Source of the DNA: Blastococcus sp. Marseille-P5729
GTDB taxonomy: Bacteria; Actinomycetota; Actinomycetes; Mycobacteriales; Antricoccaceae
NCBI RefSeq assembly: GCF_900292035.1
Contig: NZ_OMPO01000001.1
Span: forward strand, 62,001 to 126,000
Length of the DNA stretch: 64,000 nucleotides
Direction: 5' to 3'
Shown here: positions 17,259-26,293 of the stretch, piece by piece
Layout: every line of letters begins with the position of its first letter
Position numbering within the stretch: the first letter of the stretch is position 1
The notes under the pieces: model-generated
What the model saw: the letters and a program-made list of their open reading frames with translations, nothing else
Told to the model about the DNA's origin: nothing
Databases searched by the model: none
Program-made: the position numbers and the translations under genes

Positions 17259-18192
17259 ACGGTCTCTGGCGTAGGCCTCGCTGCCGGGGCTGACCGCGCT
17301 CCTGGCCGAGCAGGATGCCGCCGATCACGAGCAGGGCGCCAACCGGCTCGTTCCAGTGCACCGACTCCGACAGCACGATGACCCCGAGCGTGACGCCCAC
17401 GACGGGGTTGACGTAGGTGACCATGGACGCGGTCGTCGCGCCCATCGAGCGCACCACGTTGTTGTTGAAGATGTAGGCGATTCCGGTTCCCACGCAGCCG
17501 AGCAGGAGCATGCACAGCACCACGCGACCGGTCAGATCGGGAGTGCGCGTGGCGACAACCCAGGGTGTGGCCACCAGGAAGAGGCTCGCGCCGATGCCGA
17601 CCTGCATCGCAGCCAGGGTGATCGGGGAGATCTGGTGCTTGGCGATCACCCTGCGGAGAGTGACATAACCGCCGCCGTAGCACGCGGCCGCGCCGAGGCT
17701 CGCCAACTGACCGAGTAGACCGCTCGAGCCCTCGATCGACCACGGATTCAGCAGCACGACGACGCCGATGAAACCCAGCGCCAGGGCGATGTACTTCTGC
17801 CCGGTCGGTCTCTCCTGGGGGAGCGCAGCGATCGCGAGCAGCAGGGTCCATAGCGGGGTCGTGGCGTTGTAGATGCTCATGAGCCCGGAGCTGATGAACT
17901 GCCCACCCCAGCTGATCAGGAAGAACGGAAAGACCGTCAGCAGCAGGGAGACGGGAATCATCTCCACCCAGACACTCCGCTCGCGCGGCCAGGCGTGTCG
18001 TGCGATCAGTGTGATCAGCACCAGGGTCACGCCGCCGAGCACAGCGCGGCCCCACGCCACCTGGATGGGGCTCAGACCCTCGAGCCCGATCTTGATGAAA
18101 AGGAATGACGAGCCCCAGATCAACGGGAGTACGGCGAACTGCAGGTAGTCGCGAAGCGACGGTCGCGCGCTCGTCGCGGTTGGGGCGGTCAT
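17257..18192 (-). CDS. EamA-family (DMT) transporter
   Basis: A 311-residue membrane protein with two EamA repeats and about 10 membrane segments. Typical phrases are LPLIWGSSFLFIKIGLEGL at the start of repeat 1, SGLMSIYNATTPLWTLLLA, and the second repeat around AACYGGGYVTLRR and TGIAYIFNNNVVRSMGATTAS. The family exports metabolites or amino acids; the substrate here is unknown. The C-terminus abuts the HD-domain pseudogene. Confidence 0.88.
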   Translation of the reverse strand: MTAPTATSARPSLRDYLQFAVLPLIWGSSFLFIKIGLEGLSPIQVAWGRAVLGGVTLVLITLIARHAWPRERSVWVEMIPVSLLLTVFPFFLISWGGQFISSGLMSIYNATTPLWTLLLAIAALPQERPTGQKYIALALGFIGVVVLLNPWSIEGSSGLLGQLASLGAAACYGGGYVTLRRVIAKHQISPITLAAMQVGIGASLFLVATPWVVATRTPDLTGRVVLCMLLLGCVGTGIAYIFNNNVVRSMGATTASMVTYVNPVVGVTLGVIVLSESVHWNEPVGALLVIGGILLGQERGQPRQRGLRQRP

Positions 18193-18362
18193 TCAGTCTG
18201 CGTCCTTGTTCGTCGAGTACGTGTTCACGGTGCCTGCCCGCCGTCCCCGAAGACTACGACACGCAGGGCGGACGCCGGTTCAGCCGCGCCAGCCGCGCGG
18301 CGGGAAACCACCCGGCCTCAGGTGACTTGTCTGGGCATCCGCGATCTAGCAGGATTCGGCTC

Positions 18363-19817
18363 ATGACTGATGCCACGCGTATCGCCAACATCGCAGTCGT
18401 CGGGCTTGCGGTGATGGGCTCGAACCTCGCCCGCAACCTCGCCAGCCGGGAGGGTAACACGGTCGCGGTCTACAACCGCACCAGGAGCAGGACCGACCAG
18501 CTGCTCGAGGAGCATCCGGACGCCGGACTGGTGGCCGCTGGCTCGATCACCGAGCTTGCCGCGACCCTCCAGCGTCCGCGTACCGCGATCATCATGGTCA
18601 AGGCGGGAGCGCCGACCGATGCGGTCATCGACGAGCTCGTCGAGGCCTTCGAGCCAGGCGACATCATCGTGGACGGCGGCAACTCGCTGTTCACGGACAC
18701 CATCCGGCGGGAGAAGGCGGTTCGCGCCACCGGGATCAACTTCGTGGGCTGTGGGATCTCCGGCGGAGAGGAGGGCGCTCTGAAGGGCCCCTCGCTCATG
18801 CCCGGCGGGTCGGCGGAGGCGTACGAGACGCTCGGTCCGATCCTCTCCTCCATCGCGGCAGTCGCCGAGGGTGAGCCCTGCGTGACCCATGTCGGCACGG
18901 ACGGCGCCGGTCACTTTGTGAAGATGGTGCACAACGGCATCGAGTACGCCGACATGCAGCTGATCGCCGAGGCCTACGACCTTATCCGGCAGGGCACCGG
19001 GGCCCAGCCGGCGCAGATCGCCGACATCTTCGCCGACTGGAACGAGGGCGAGCTCAGCAGCTACCTGATCGAGATTACCGCTGAGGTGCTGCGACAGGTA
19101 GACGCGAGCACCGGGCAGCCACTTGTCGACGTCATCGCCGATCAAGCCGGCGCCAAGGGCACCGGCGCCTGGACGGTGCAGACGGCACTCGACCTCGGCG
19201 TCCCGGTCTCCGGGATTGCCGAGGCGGTGTTCGCCCGATCCCTGTCGTCCCGTGCCTCGCAACGCACCACCACCCGAGACCTCCCCGGCCCGCACTCGAG
19301 GCCCGCCGACGACCCGGACGCCTTCGTGGACGACGTCCGACGTGCACTGTACGCGTCGAAGATCATCGCCTACTCCCAGGGCTTCGACCTCATCGTCGCG
19401 GGTGCGAAGGAGTACAGCTGGGACATCCAGAAGGGCGATATCGCCGCGATCTGGCGCGGAGGCTGCATCATCCGCGCCCAGTTCCTGAACCGGATCACCG
19501 AGGCGTACGCCGAGCAACCCGACCTCGAGGCGCTGCTGACCGCGCCCTTCTTCCGGGACGCGCTGGCCGAGGCGCAGGACTCCTGGCGACGCGTCGTGAT
19601 CGGCGCTGCCACCGCCGGGATCCCGACGCCGGCGTTCTCCTCGTCGCTCGCCTACTACGACGGACTACGAGCAGAACGACTCCCCGCTTCACTCATCCAG
19701 GGACAGCGCGACTTCTTCGGTGCGCACACCTACCGGCGCGTGGACCGCGAAGGCTCCTTCCACACGCTGTGGTCGGCAGACCGCAGCGAGATCTCGGCCG
19801 GCGACGGCCACGGCTGA
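18363..19817 (+). CDS. gnd: 6-phosphogluconate dehydrogenase (decarboxylating)
   Basis: Oxidises 6-phosphogluconate to ribulose 5-phosphate and CO2 with NADP in the pentose phosphate pathway. The 484-residue length is that of the long (E. coli-like) form. The NADP fold starts with VVGLAVMGSNLARNLASREG, the substrate signature is GCGISGGEEGALKGPS, the catalytic Lys lies in FVKMVHNGIEYADMQ, and the C-terminal substrate residues are in GAHTYRRVDREGSFH. The start at 18363 fits the family; the open frame extends 86 codons upstream without similarity. A terminator follows. Confidence 0.95.
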   Translation: MTDATRIANIAVVGLAVMGSNLARNLASREGNTVAVYNRTRSRTDQLLEEHPDAGLVAAGSITELAATLQRPRTAIIMVKAGAPTDAVIDELVEAFEPGDIIVDGGNSLFTDTIRREKAVRATGINFVGCGISGGEEGALKGPSLMPGGSAEAYETLGPILSSIAAVAEGEPCVTHVGTDGAGHFVKMVHNGIEYADMQLIAEAYDLIRQGTGAQPAQIADIFADWNEGELSSYLIEITAEVLRQVDASTGQPLVDVIADQAGAKGTGAWTVQTALDLGVPVSGIAEAVFARSLSSRASQRTTTRDLPGPHSRPADDPDAFVDDVRRALYASKIIAYSQGFDLIVAGAKEYSWDIQKGDIAAIWRGGCIIRAQFLNRITEAYAEQPDLEALLTAPFFRDALAEAQDSWRRVVIGAATAGIPTPAFSSSLAYYDGLRAERLPASLIQGQRDFFGAHTYRRVDREGSFHTLWSADRSEISAGDGHG

Positions 19818-19827
19818 TTGCGGGCAT

Positions 19828-19868
19828 AGGCGCCGATCCCACCGAACACGGTGGCGAAGGCGCCTTTG
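19828..19868 (+). terminator. Terminator after gnd
   Basis: A two-part hairpin: outer stem AGGCGCC/GGCGCCT and inner stem CCACC/GGTGG with loop GAACAC, followed by TTTGCTTT, 10 nt after the gnd stop. Confidence 0.75.
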
Positions 19869-19895
19869 CTTTCGCCGTCCGAGGCGACCGCGGTC

Positions 19896-20006
19896 TCAGA
19901 CCGGTCGTTGACGCCGGCTGGCTACGATCCAGAAGACCGCCAGGATCCCGATCAGGACTGCGGCCGTGATGGTGAGCGGCGAGATGCCGTAGATCTGTTC
20001 GGACAC
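19896..20006 (-). CDS. Small single-pass membrane protein
   Basis: A 36-residue reading frame from GTG: a short polar start (VSEQIYGIS), one strong transmembrane helix (PLTITAAVLIGILAVFWIVA) and a basic tail SRRQRPV, so the C-terminus should face the cytoplasm. It overlaps the preceding small frame by 55 nt in a different phase. It may be a separate micro-protein coupled to that frame or the second half of a frameshifted two-helix gene. No family recognised. Confidence 0.45.
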   Translation of the reverse strand: MSEQIYGISPLTITAAVLIGILAVFWIVASRRQRPV

Positions 20007-20110
20007 GGGTAGATCGCCGCCGACGTGTTGGTCGCGGAGTAGAGGACGATCGCCGCGAGAAAGGCGCCGACGAACCCGAGGCCGCTTCGGCGTCCGCGCA
20101 CGCCCTCCAT
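19952..20110 (-). CDS. Small membrane protein, partner of the next frame
   Basis: A 52-residue frame with a basic start (MEGVRGRRSG) and one hydrophobic helix (LGFVGAFLAAIVLYSA). After residue 35 the reading turns into low-complexity Ser/Arg-rich sequence, just where the overlapping 36-residue frame begins. Joined by a one-base shift near 20006 the two would give a regular two-helix protein of about 70 residues, so a frameshift mutation or a sequencing error is likely. Confidence 0.4.
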   Translation of the reverse strand: MEGVRGRRSGLGFVGAFLAAIVLYSATNTSAAIYPCPNRSTASRRSPSRPQS

Positions 20111-20186
20111 GCGCCGACCTAGCGGCCCGGTGGTTCGACGTCCGGCATCTTGACCACGGCCGGGCGATCAGGGGCACGATGGGGCG

Positions 20187-21374
20187 ATGGATACCTACAA
20201 GCTTGTCGTGGTGGGGAGTGGGCCGGCTGGGGTCAGGGCGGCTCAGTCGTACCTGGACGCCGGCGGCGAACGCCCGGTGCTGCTCGTGAGCTCCGATACG
20301 ACCGCGCCGTACGAGCGGCCACCGTTGAGCAAGGAGAGTCTGCGTGGCGATCAGGCTCCGGAGCGCTCGCCGAACGATCTCGACACCGATCGCGTCGAGG
20401 TGCGCCTCGGGGCGAGTGTGACCGGGCTGGACGTCGAGGGGAGCACGCTCCAGGTGGGGGAGGAGACCATCGGGTTCGAGCGGCTCGTACTGGCGCCGGG
20501 CATGCGGCCGCGCCCGCTGCCAGACACCGACGAGGACGCCGATGTGCATGTGCTGCGGTCCTTCGCCGAGGCTACGGATCTGCACCTGGCCGCCACGCAC
20601 GCGCGCTCGGCTGCCGTCATCGGCTCGGGCTTTATCGGGTGCGAGGCCGCCGTCTCGCTGGCGATGCGCGGCATCGACGTGACGATGATCAGCCCCGAGA
20701 AGGCACCGCAGGTCGAGCGCCTCGGCGGGCACGCGGCGGGGGCGATCGCCGACATCCTGCGTGGTTACGGCATCGAGCTGCGGGCCGACACGAGGGTCGA
20801 CAAGATCCGTGCTCCACGGACGATGCACCTCTCGGACGGCACGACGCTCGAGCCGGACCTGATCCTCGTCTCCATCGGGGTCGAGCCGTCGACGAGCTTC
20901 GTGGAGGACACGGCACTTCAGCTGCATGAGGGCCGGGTGGTCGTCGACGAGCAGCTGAATGCGGGGATCGACGGCGTGTACGTGGCGGGGGACGCCGCCC
21001 GCGCGATGAATTCACGTGCGCGGCGCGCGCTGAACGTCGAGCACTGGGGTGACGCGGAGACGATGGGCGAGCTCGCGGGTGCCAACGCCGCGGGTCAGCA
21101 GCGCGAGTGGGACGCCGTCCCGGGGTTCTGGAGCGAGCTGGGCGAGCACACCCTGCAGTACGCCGCCTGGGGTGATGGTTACGACGAGCTTGAGGTCGTC
21201 GAGCGGCCAGGTGGGTTCACCGTCTGGTACGGGCTGGACGGCGAGCTGGCCGGAGTGCTCACCTACAACGCCGAGGACGACTACCAGCGGGGCATCAAGC
21301 TCATCGAGCAGGGCTCCACGGTCACTGGGGCGGCCAACGGCGAGCAGCCAGCCCCGCCGCCGGAGGACGGCTGA
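20187..21374 (+). CDS. FAD-dependent NAD(P)H ferredoxin reductase-like oxidoreductase
   Basis: A 395-residue flavoprotein of the rhodocoxin/putidaredoxin reductase type. The FAD loop is VVGSGPAGVRAAQSYLDAGG, the NAD(P)H loop VIGSGFIGCEAAVSLAMRG, and the second FAD motif is GVYVAGDAARAMN. The C-terminal 100 residues match a reductase C-terminal dimer domain. It has no ferredoxin or P450 gene nearby, so the electron acceptor is unknown. No Shine-Dalgarno is seen; CACGAT ends 6 nt before ATG and could be a weak leaderless -10. Confidence 0.87.
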   Translation: MDTYKLVVVGSGPAGVRAAQSYLDAGGERPVLLVSSDTTAPYERPPLSKESLRGDQAPERSPNDLDTDRVEVRLGASVTGLDVEGSTLQVGEETIGFERLVLAPGMRPRPLPDTDEDADVHVLRSFAEATDLHLAATHARSAAVIGSGFIGCEAAVSLAMRGIDVTMISPEKAPQVERLGGHAAGAIADILRGYGIELRADTRVDKIRAPRTMHLSDGTTLEPDLILVSIGVEPSTSFVEDTALQLHEGRVVVDEQLNAGIDGVYVAGDAARAMNSRARRALNVEHWGDAETMGELAGANAAGQQREWDAVPGFWSELGEHTLQYAAWGDGYDELEVVERPGGFTVWYGLDGELAGVLTYNAEDDYQRGIKLIEQGSTVTGAANGEQPAPPPEDG

Positions 21375-21454
21375 TCGACCGCGCCTGGTTCCAACGGGTG
21401 GGGATTCGCCGGTTGTGCGGGGGCGCGGACGTCGACGGAGACCTGCGTTCCGGC

Positions 21455-23143
21455 CTAGGGGGCCTCGGTGGGTGGCACGAACGGCTCCGGCTGCGGATCG
21501 AGTGCAGCGCCGTCGATCTCAATGATCGACGGACCCGCGCGGTGCACGGCGTCGGCCAGTGCTTGATCGAAGGCAGTAGCGTCCGTGACCCGTCGGTGCG
21601 CGAGTCCGAGCGAGCCCGCCAGCTGAGCGAAGTCGGGTGTGCGCAGGTCCACCGCCCGGGGTGGCGAGTCCTTGGCGGTCTGCATGTTGCGCAGTACGCC
21701 GTACCCGCCGTCGTTGAAGAGCGCCACGATGACCGGGGCCTGCTGATCGGCGAGTGTGCACAGCTCGCCGAGGTGGACCGCCAACCCGCCGTCGCCGATC
21801 AGTGCGAGCGTGGGTGCGTCGGGTACGCCGATCGCCGACCCGATCGCCATCGCCAGGCCTTGGCCGATGCCGCCACCCGCAGCGAAGATGTTGGTCGTCG
21901 GGGAGTAGATCGGCAGCAGCCGGTTGCCCCAGGAGCTCCCGGGAATCGTCACGTCGCGGACGATCGGCGAGGGACGCGGCAGCCGCGCACGCATCGAGTC
22001 GCAGATCTGCGCGTAGGCGCCGATCTCGCCGCGGTGGTCGTCTCGCGCGGCCTGCGCGGCGGCGCGCACCCGACCGGCCCACTCGGCGTCCGTGGAAGGC
22101 TTCTCCAGCGCCTCGAGCAACGCTGGAACGGCGCTGCGTGCATCGGCTTGGATACCAATGGTGACTGGGAAGTTGCGTGCCAGTGCGTCGGCGTTCAGGT
22201 CGATCTGGACGTGCCGCTTGGGCAGTGGGAGCTCGAAGTTCTTGGTCTCGTTGGCGCGCAGGTGGCTGCCCACGGTGAGGAGGCAGTCGGCGTCCTCGAT
22301 CAGCTGCTCGATCGCCTCGTCCGAGGCGAAGTTACCGATCAGCAGTGGATGCTCCTCCGGGACCGATCCCCGTCCGTTGGCGCTGCTGAGTACGCCGGCG
22401 CCCCACTGTTCGACGAGCTCGGTGATCGCGGGACCGACTTCGCGAGCGCCGCCGCCGACCCAGACCAGAGGACGCTTCGCGCGCCGCATGACGCGGACTG
22501 CCTTCGCGATGTCGCGGCGGGACGGCTCCTCGATCTCCGGTTCCGTGCTGCGGGGCTTGTGTTGCTTGGCGGGATCGGCGGTGTACTGCAGGTCTATCGG
22601 CCAGTCCACGCTGACAGGGCCGTGCGGAGCGGACCCGAGCAAATGGATGGCTTCGGTGAGTACGCGCCTGGCGAGCTTGGGCTTGTCGATCCGGAGCGCG
22701 TGCGCCGATACCGATTCCAGCATGTCCAGCTGACGGGGTACCTCGTGGTAGACGCCGCGGCCCTCGCCGAGATGCTCGGAGGCGATGTTGCCGGTTACGT
22801 GCAGGACGCGGCTTTGTGCGGTCAACGCCTCGAGCATTGCCCCGGCGGCATTGCCGGCGCCGGTGCCCGTCGAGGTGATGGCGACGCCAATGCGTCCGGT
22901 CGCGCGGGAAAAGCCGTCTGCGGCGTTGATCGCGGCGGCCTCATGACGAACCGGCACGAACCGGAGGTCGCGGTCGATCGCCTCCACCAATGGGATGTTG
23001 TGGATGCTGATGACCCCGAACGCCACGTTGACGCCCGCGTCGCGCATCAACGACACGAGCACGTCGCCACCGGTTCCGGGATCGGTCTTCAGCTGGGAGG
23101 CCGGGATGTCGCTCGCTTCGGTCGATGCATGCTGCTCGGCCAT
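21455..23143 (-). CDS. Thiamine pyrophosphate-dependent enzyme (acetolactate synthase-like)
   Basis: A 562-residue TPP enzyme with the three domains of the pyruvate-oxidase/acetolactate-synthase family. The conserved Glu that activates TPP is in VRHEAAAINAADGFSR (Glu68), the central domain contains LVWVGGGARE, and the TPP/Mg motif is GDGGLAVHLGELCTLA through FNDGGYGVL. It does not look like anabolic IlvB: no IlvN follows and the N-terminus is different. It could be a benzoylformate-decarboxylase- or oxo-acid-decarboxylase-type enzyme. GAGGAG lies 10 nt before the ATG. Confidence 0.85.
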   Translation of the reverse strand: MAEQHASTEASDIPASQLKTDPGTGGDVLVSLMRDAGVNVAFGVISIHNIPLVEAIDRDLRFVPVRHEAAAINAADGFSRATGRIGVAITSTGTGAGNAAGAMLEALTAQSRVLHVTGNIASEHLGEGRGVYHEVPRQLDMLESVSAHALRIDKPKLARRVLTEAIHLLGSAPHGPVSVDWPIDLQYTADPAKQHKPRSTEPEIEEPSRRDIAKAVRVMRRAKRPLVWVGGGAREVGPAITELVEQWGAGVLSSANGRGSVPEEHPLLIGNFASDEAIEQLIEDADCLLTVGSHLRANETKNFELPLPKRHVQIDLNADALARNFPVTIGIQADARSAVPALLEALEKPSTDAEWAGRVRAAAQAARDDHRGEIGAYAQICDSMRARLPRPSPIVRDVTIPGSSWGNRLLPIYSPTTNIFAAGGGIGQGLAMAIGSAIGVPDAPTLALIGDGGLAVHLGELCTLADQQAPVIVALFNDGGYGVLRNMQTAKDSPPRAVDLRTPDFAQLAGSLGLAHRRVTDATAFDQALADAVHRAGPSIIEIDGAALDPQPEPFVPPTEAP

Positions 23144-23196
23144 CTGCGCTCACTCCTCATCGGGGCGGACTGGCAACGGACATCAGGGTCCTACCC

Positions 23197-23450
23197 GTGG
23201 TCAAACCGCAGGGCGCCGTCGCGCGGTGGTCTAGATTCACCCTCAACCGGCCGGAGAAGCTGAACGCCCTGGCGGTCGAGATGTTCCGGCGTCTTCGGAA
23301 GATCATCGAGGAGGTCAAGCACGACGAGTCGATACGGTGTGTGGTGCTGCACTTGACGCCGGACTGCAGTACGAGGTGATGGAGACCCAGGGGCGTGGCC
23401 CCGACATGCAGGAGCGGATCGCGTCGTTCACCCAGAAGGGCAAGAGCTAG
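23197..23450 (+). pseudogene. Enoyl-CoA hydratase, internally deleted and frameshifted
   Basis: The 5' part encodes a crotonase N-terminus (FTLNRPEKLNALAVEMFRRL, then EEVKHDESIRCVVL). At about 23350-23368 the frame changes and the sequence continues directly as a crotonase C-terminus, LQYEVMETQGRGPDMQERI and ASFTQKGKS, ending at TAG 23448-23450. The central 150-170 residues with the active site are gone. The gene is clearly dead but both ends are well preserved, so the deletion is recent. Confidence 0.8.
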
Positions 23451-23458
23451 CGCCGCCC

Positions 23459-24502
23459 TCAGCCCCGGGCCGCCAGATCGACGAGCGCGCCGTACACCCG
23501 AGGTACGCGCTGGGCCGCAGGCACGATGAGCGAGCGGACCGGTGCGATCGACGTCGCCACCACCAAGCCGCCGGTCAGCAGGGTGCTGCGACGTACGACG
23601 CGACGCCACCGGCCCTCGTAGGCCGCGAGATCCCCGCGCTCGATGCATCCCACCAGCTCGCGCGCCTGACGCCACCCGACCGTCAGTCCCTCGCCGGTGA
23701 TCGCGTCGACATACCCGGCGGCATCCCCGACCAGTGCGACCCGGCCGGCCACCCGACGGCGGGCCCGTTGCCGCAACGGCCCGGCACCGCGGACCTCGGA
23801 TCCCGCACCGGCGCCCGCGAGCCGGTCGCGCAGCAGCGGGAACTCCGCCAGGTGCTCGTCGAAGCCACCGACGTCCCGGGTCAGGATCGCGATGCCCACG
23901 AGCCGGTCGGCCACCGGGGTCACATACGCCTCGGACCTGGCACCCCAGTAGACCTCGACCATGTCGGTCCACGGCCGGACGGCGAAGTGCGTTCGCAGCC
24001 CGCGGCGTCGGCGCCGCCGCGGCGATTCCGTCGCCAGGCCCGCCCAACGTCGCGCTGTCGAGTGCAGCCCGTCGGCGCCGACGACCAGACCGGTGCTGAG
24101 CGATGTCCCGTCACTCAGCGCCATAGCTACCGAGGTTTGCCGCTCGGTCACGCCCAGTGCCTTCACGCGGCGGACCTCGATCCCCGCGGCCGCGACGGCA
24201 TCGTCAAGGTGCGTGTGGAGCGTCGTCCGCCGGACCCCGCGGCCGGGCTCGCCCGAGAACGTGGCGTCGGCGTGCGCGGTCTCGCGTACGTAGCGGATGC
24301 CCAGAATGTCCACGCCGGGTGGATCGACGCCGAGATCGCGAAGAAGCTGCAGACCGGCGGGCATGATGCCCTCGCCGCACGCCTTGTCGATCGGCGCGTG
24401 GCGCGGTTCGATCACAACCGGTGACATGCCGGCGCGGCGTGCGTAGAGCGCGGTCACCAACCCCACCGGGCCGCCGCCGACGATCACCAGGTCGGCGGTC
24501 AT
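23459..24502 (-). CDS. FAD-dependent monooxygenase / geranylgeranyl-reductase-like flavoprotein (SrsC-like)
   Basis: A 347-residue flavoprotein with an N-terminal FAD loop (VIVGGGPVGLVTALYARRAG), the PRHAPIDKACGEGIMP segment seen in geranylgeranyl-reductase-like proteins, and VVGADGLHSTARRWAG plus ALVGDAAGYVDAITGEGL, the GD motif of aromatic-ring monooxygenases. In Streptomyces griseus srsC, a flavoprotein encoded after a type III PKS and a methyltransferase, hydroxylates the alkylresorcinol so that it becomes a quinone. The ATG overlaps the methyltransferase stop by 4 nt. Function is inferred from this context. Confidence 0.82.
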   Translation of the reverse strand: MTADLVIVGGGPVGLVTALYARRAGMSPVVIEPRHAPIDKACGEGIMPAGLQLLRDLGVDPPGVDILGIRYVRETAHADATFSGEPGRGVRRTTLHTHLDDAVAAAGIEVRRVKALGVTERQTSVAMALSDGTSLSTGLVVGADGLHSTARRWAGLATESPRRRRRRGLRTHFAVRPWTDMVEVYWGARSEAYVTPVADRLVGIAILTRDVGGFDEHLAEFPLLRDRLAGAGAGSEVRGAGPLRQRARRRVAGRVALVGDAAGYVDAITGEGLTVGWRQARELVGCIERGDLAAYEGRWRRVVRRSTLLTGGLVVATSIAPVRSLIVPAAQRVPRVYGALVDLAARG

Positions 24503-25017
24503 GTGGTCGACAGCGCGCTAAGCGCCTGGTTCTCCGTGCGGATGCGAACCGTGAGCAGTGCCGCGTTGAGCACGGTGAAGCCGAGTGCGGTCAGCCACGC
24601 GTTGTGCACCATCGGTAGTGCGATGCCCTCGGCGACAACGGCGACATAGTTGGGATGCGGCATCCAACGATAGGGCCCGCCGACGACGCGGCGAGCACCC
24701 GGCACGATGATCACGCGGGTGTTCCACTGGTGCCCGAGGGTGGCGATGCACCACCATCGCAGCGCCTGGGACAGGACGACGATCAGCAGCGCTATCCAGC
24801 CCCACCAGTGAAAGGAGCGATCGAGCAGCCACACTTCGAGGACCGCCGCCACGAGGAATCCGGTGTGCAGCACCACCATGAACGGGTAGTGTCCGCGGCC
24901 GACCTCGTACCCGCCGCGCGCGAACGACCACGCTGCGTTGCGCTTGCTGACCATGAGCTCGGCCAGTCGTTCCAGACCGACCAGGACGATCAGGCCGGTG
25001 AACAGCCATGCGCTCAC
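24499..25017 (-). CDS. Isoprenylcysteine carboxyl methyltransferase-like membrane protein (SrsB-like)
   Basis: A 172-residue membrane protein with about four or five helices (FTGLIVLVGLERLAELMVSK, WGWIALLIVVLSQALRWW). The motif GPYRWMPHPNYVAVVAEGIALP is the SAM/lipid site of the ICMT family. In type III PKS operons such proteins O-methylate the phenolic lipid. The GTG start at 25017 is set by a GTGA overlap with the PKS stop; the longer open frame upstream is antisense shadow. The stop overlaps the monooxygenase ATG. Confidence 0.85.
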   Translation of the reverse strand: MSAWLFTGLIVLVGLERLAELMVSKRNAAWSFARGGYEVGRGHYPFMVVLHTGFLVAAVLEVWLLDRSFHWWGWIALLIVVLSQALRWWCIATLGHQWNTRVIIVPGARRVVGGPYRWMPHPNYVAVVAEGIALPMVHNAWLTALGFTVLNAALLTVRIRTENQALSALSTT

Positions 25018-26135
25018 GTGGCGTCGACCGACTTCAGCAGCACCATCTCCAGGCAGAACCCAGGACCCATCGCCAGCATCATGCCGAGTGACCCGGGCGC
25101 CGGAGGGCGATCGCGAAGGGTGTCGGCCAGCACGTGCAGCACGGAGGCCGACGAGAGGTTTCCGATCTCGGCCAACGATTCCCAGGTGACGCCTAGCGCG
25201 TCGCGGGGGACCTCCAGCGCCTCCTGCATGGCCTCGAGCACCTTCGGGCCGCCCGGATGAGCGACCCACCAGTCGATATCCGCTCGCGTCAGGGAGAGCG
25301 AACCGAGGAAGTCGTCGACGTCCGCCCGTAGGTGGGTGCGTACGAGCTCGGGAACCTCCACGCCCAGAACGATCTTCAGCCCAGACGAGCCGATGTCCCA
25401 TCCCATCGCCCGTTCGGTGTCGGGATAGAGCCGGCTGCGGGTCTCGAGGATCGCAAGTCGATTCGGGTGCGGAGTGCGGGCGCCAGATAGCACCACGGCG
25501 GCGGCTCCGTCGCCGAACAATCCGCTCGCGACCATGTTGGCCACCGACCGGTCCCCGGGCTGCACGGTCAGGCTGCAGAGCTCGACCGCGAGCAGCACGC
25601 CAATCTCATCCGGTCGGCCCCGTAGATGGTCGTTCACCCGCGCTATCCCGGCTGCCCCTGCGACGCACCCGAGCCCGACGATCGGTACGCGCTTGATGTC
25701 AGACCGCATTTCCAGCACAGCGGCGATCCGGGCATCCAAAGAGGGAACGGCAAGGCCGGTGACGGTCGCGCTCACCAACAGGTCGACGTCCGATGGACTC
25801 AACCCTGCGGCGTCCAGCACGTCGGTGACGGCGCGCGCACCGAGCTCGACCGCTCGGTCGATGAAGGCGTCGTTCGCCGCGTCGAACCCGTCGAGGACGC
25901 CGTACGCCTCGATCGGCAGGACAGTGCTGCGGTGCCTGACGCCGGCGTTGTCGTGCAGCCGCTCCAGGGTGCGCCGGGTTCGGCCGTCGGCGCCGATGAG
26001 GTCTGCGACCGCGGCGGTGAGCTCGCCCTGCGCGTAGCGGTGGTCCGCGACGACGCCGCGGCACGCGAGGACCCCGGGTTGCTCACCGTCCAGCATCGGA
26101 AGAGGTGGGGTGGGTGGTGCGGTGGAAGGGTTCAT
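25014..26135 (-). CDS. Type III polyketide synthase (chalcone/stilbene synthase family)
   Basis: A 373-residue homodimeric ketosynthase. The catalytic triad is visible: Cys157 in VPIVGLGCVAGAAG, His293 in WWVAHPGGPKVL and Asn326 in AEIGNLSSASVL. The C-terminal GMMLAMGPGFCLEMVLL is the CHS GFGPG-like region, here GPGF. It is the first gene of a three-gene operon with 4-nt overlaps followed by an ICMT-like methyltransferase and a flavin monooxygenase, as in srsABC. The likely product is a long-chain alkylresorcinol or alkylpyrone from a fatty acyl-CoA and malonyl-CoA. Confidence 0.92.
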   Translation of the reverse strand: MNPSTAPPTPPLPMLDGEQPGVLACRGVVADHRYAQGELTAAVADLIGADGRTRRTLERLHDNAGVRHRSTVLPIEAYGVLDGFDAANDAFIDRAVELGARAVTDVLDAAGLSPSDVDLLVSATVTGLAVPSLDARIAAVLEMRSDIKRVPIVGLGCVAGAAGIARVNDHLRGRPDEIGVLLAVELCSLTVQPGDRSVANMVASGLFGDGAAAVVLSGARTPHPNRLAILETRSRLYPDTERAMGWDIGSSGLKIVLGVEVPELVRTHLRADVDDFLGSLSLTRADIDWWVAHPGGPKVLEAMQEALEVPRDALGVTWESLAEIGNLSSASVLHVLADTLRDRPPAPGSLGMMLAMGPGFCLEMVLLKSVDAT

Positions 26136-26242
26136 GAGTCCTCGTCGTCGAGTCTGGCTGGGTGTGCGACCTTCGGCTCAAGCGGACCCATGCGCTCACG
26201 TTACCCGTCGATCAGCACCTCCCGATGCGACCACCCACGGAC

Positions 26243-26270
26243 GCGGCAGCCGCCGCACGGAGGCTGCCGC
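26243..26270. promoter_or_regulatory. Inverted repeat between PKS operon and UbiA gene
   Basis: A 9-bp perfect inverted repeat, GCGGCAGCC and GGCTGCCGC, with a 10-nt centre, in the 158-nt gap between the divergent PKS and ubiA-like genes. It ends 12 nt before the ubiA -10 element, so it could be an operator shared by both promoters. A simple GC-rich hairpin is the alternative. Confidence 0.4.
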
Positions 26271-26281
26271 TGCTCGCCGTC

Positions 26282-26287
26282 TAGCCT
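26282..26287 (+). promoter_or_regulatory. -10 element of a leaderless promoter (UbiA gene)
   Basis: TAGCCT ends 6 nt before the ATG at 26294. GGTGGG lies between them but is too close to the ATG to act as a ribosome site, so a leaderless transcript is likely. Confidence 0.5.
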
Positions 26288-26293
26288 GGTGGG

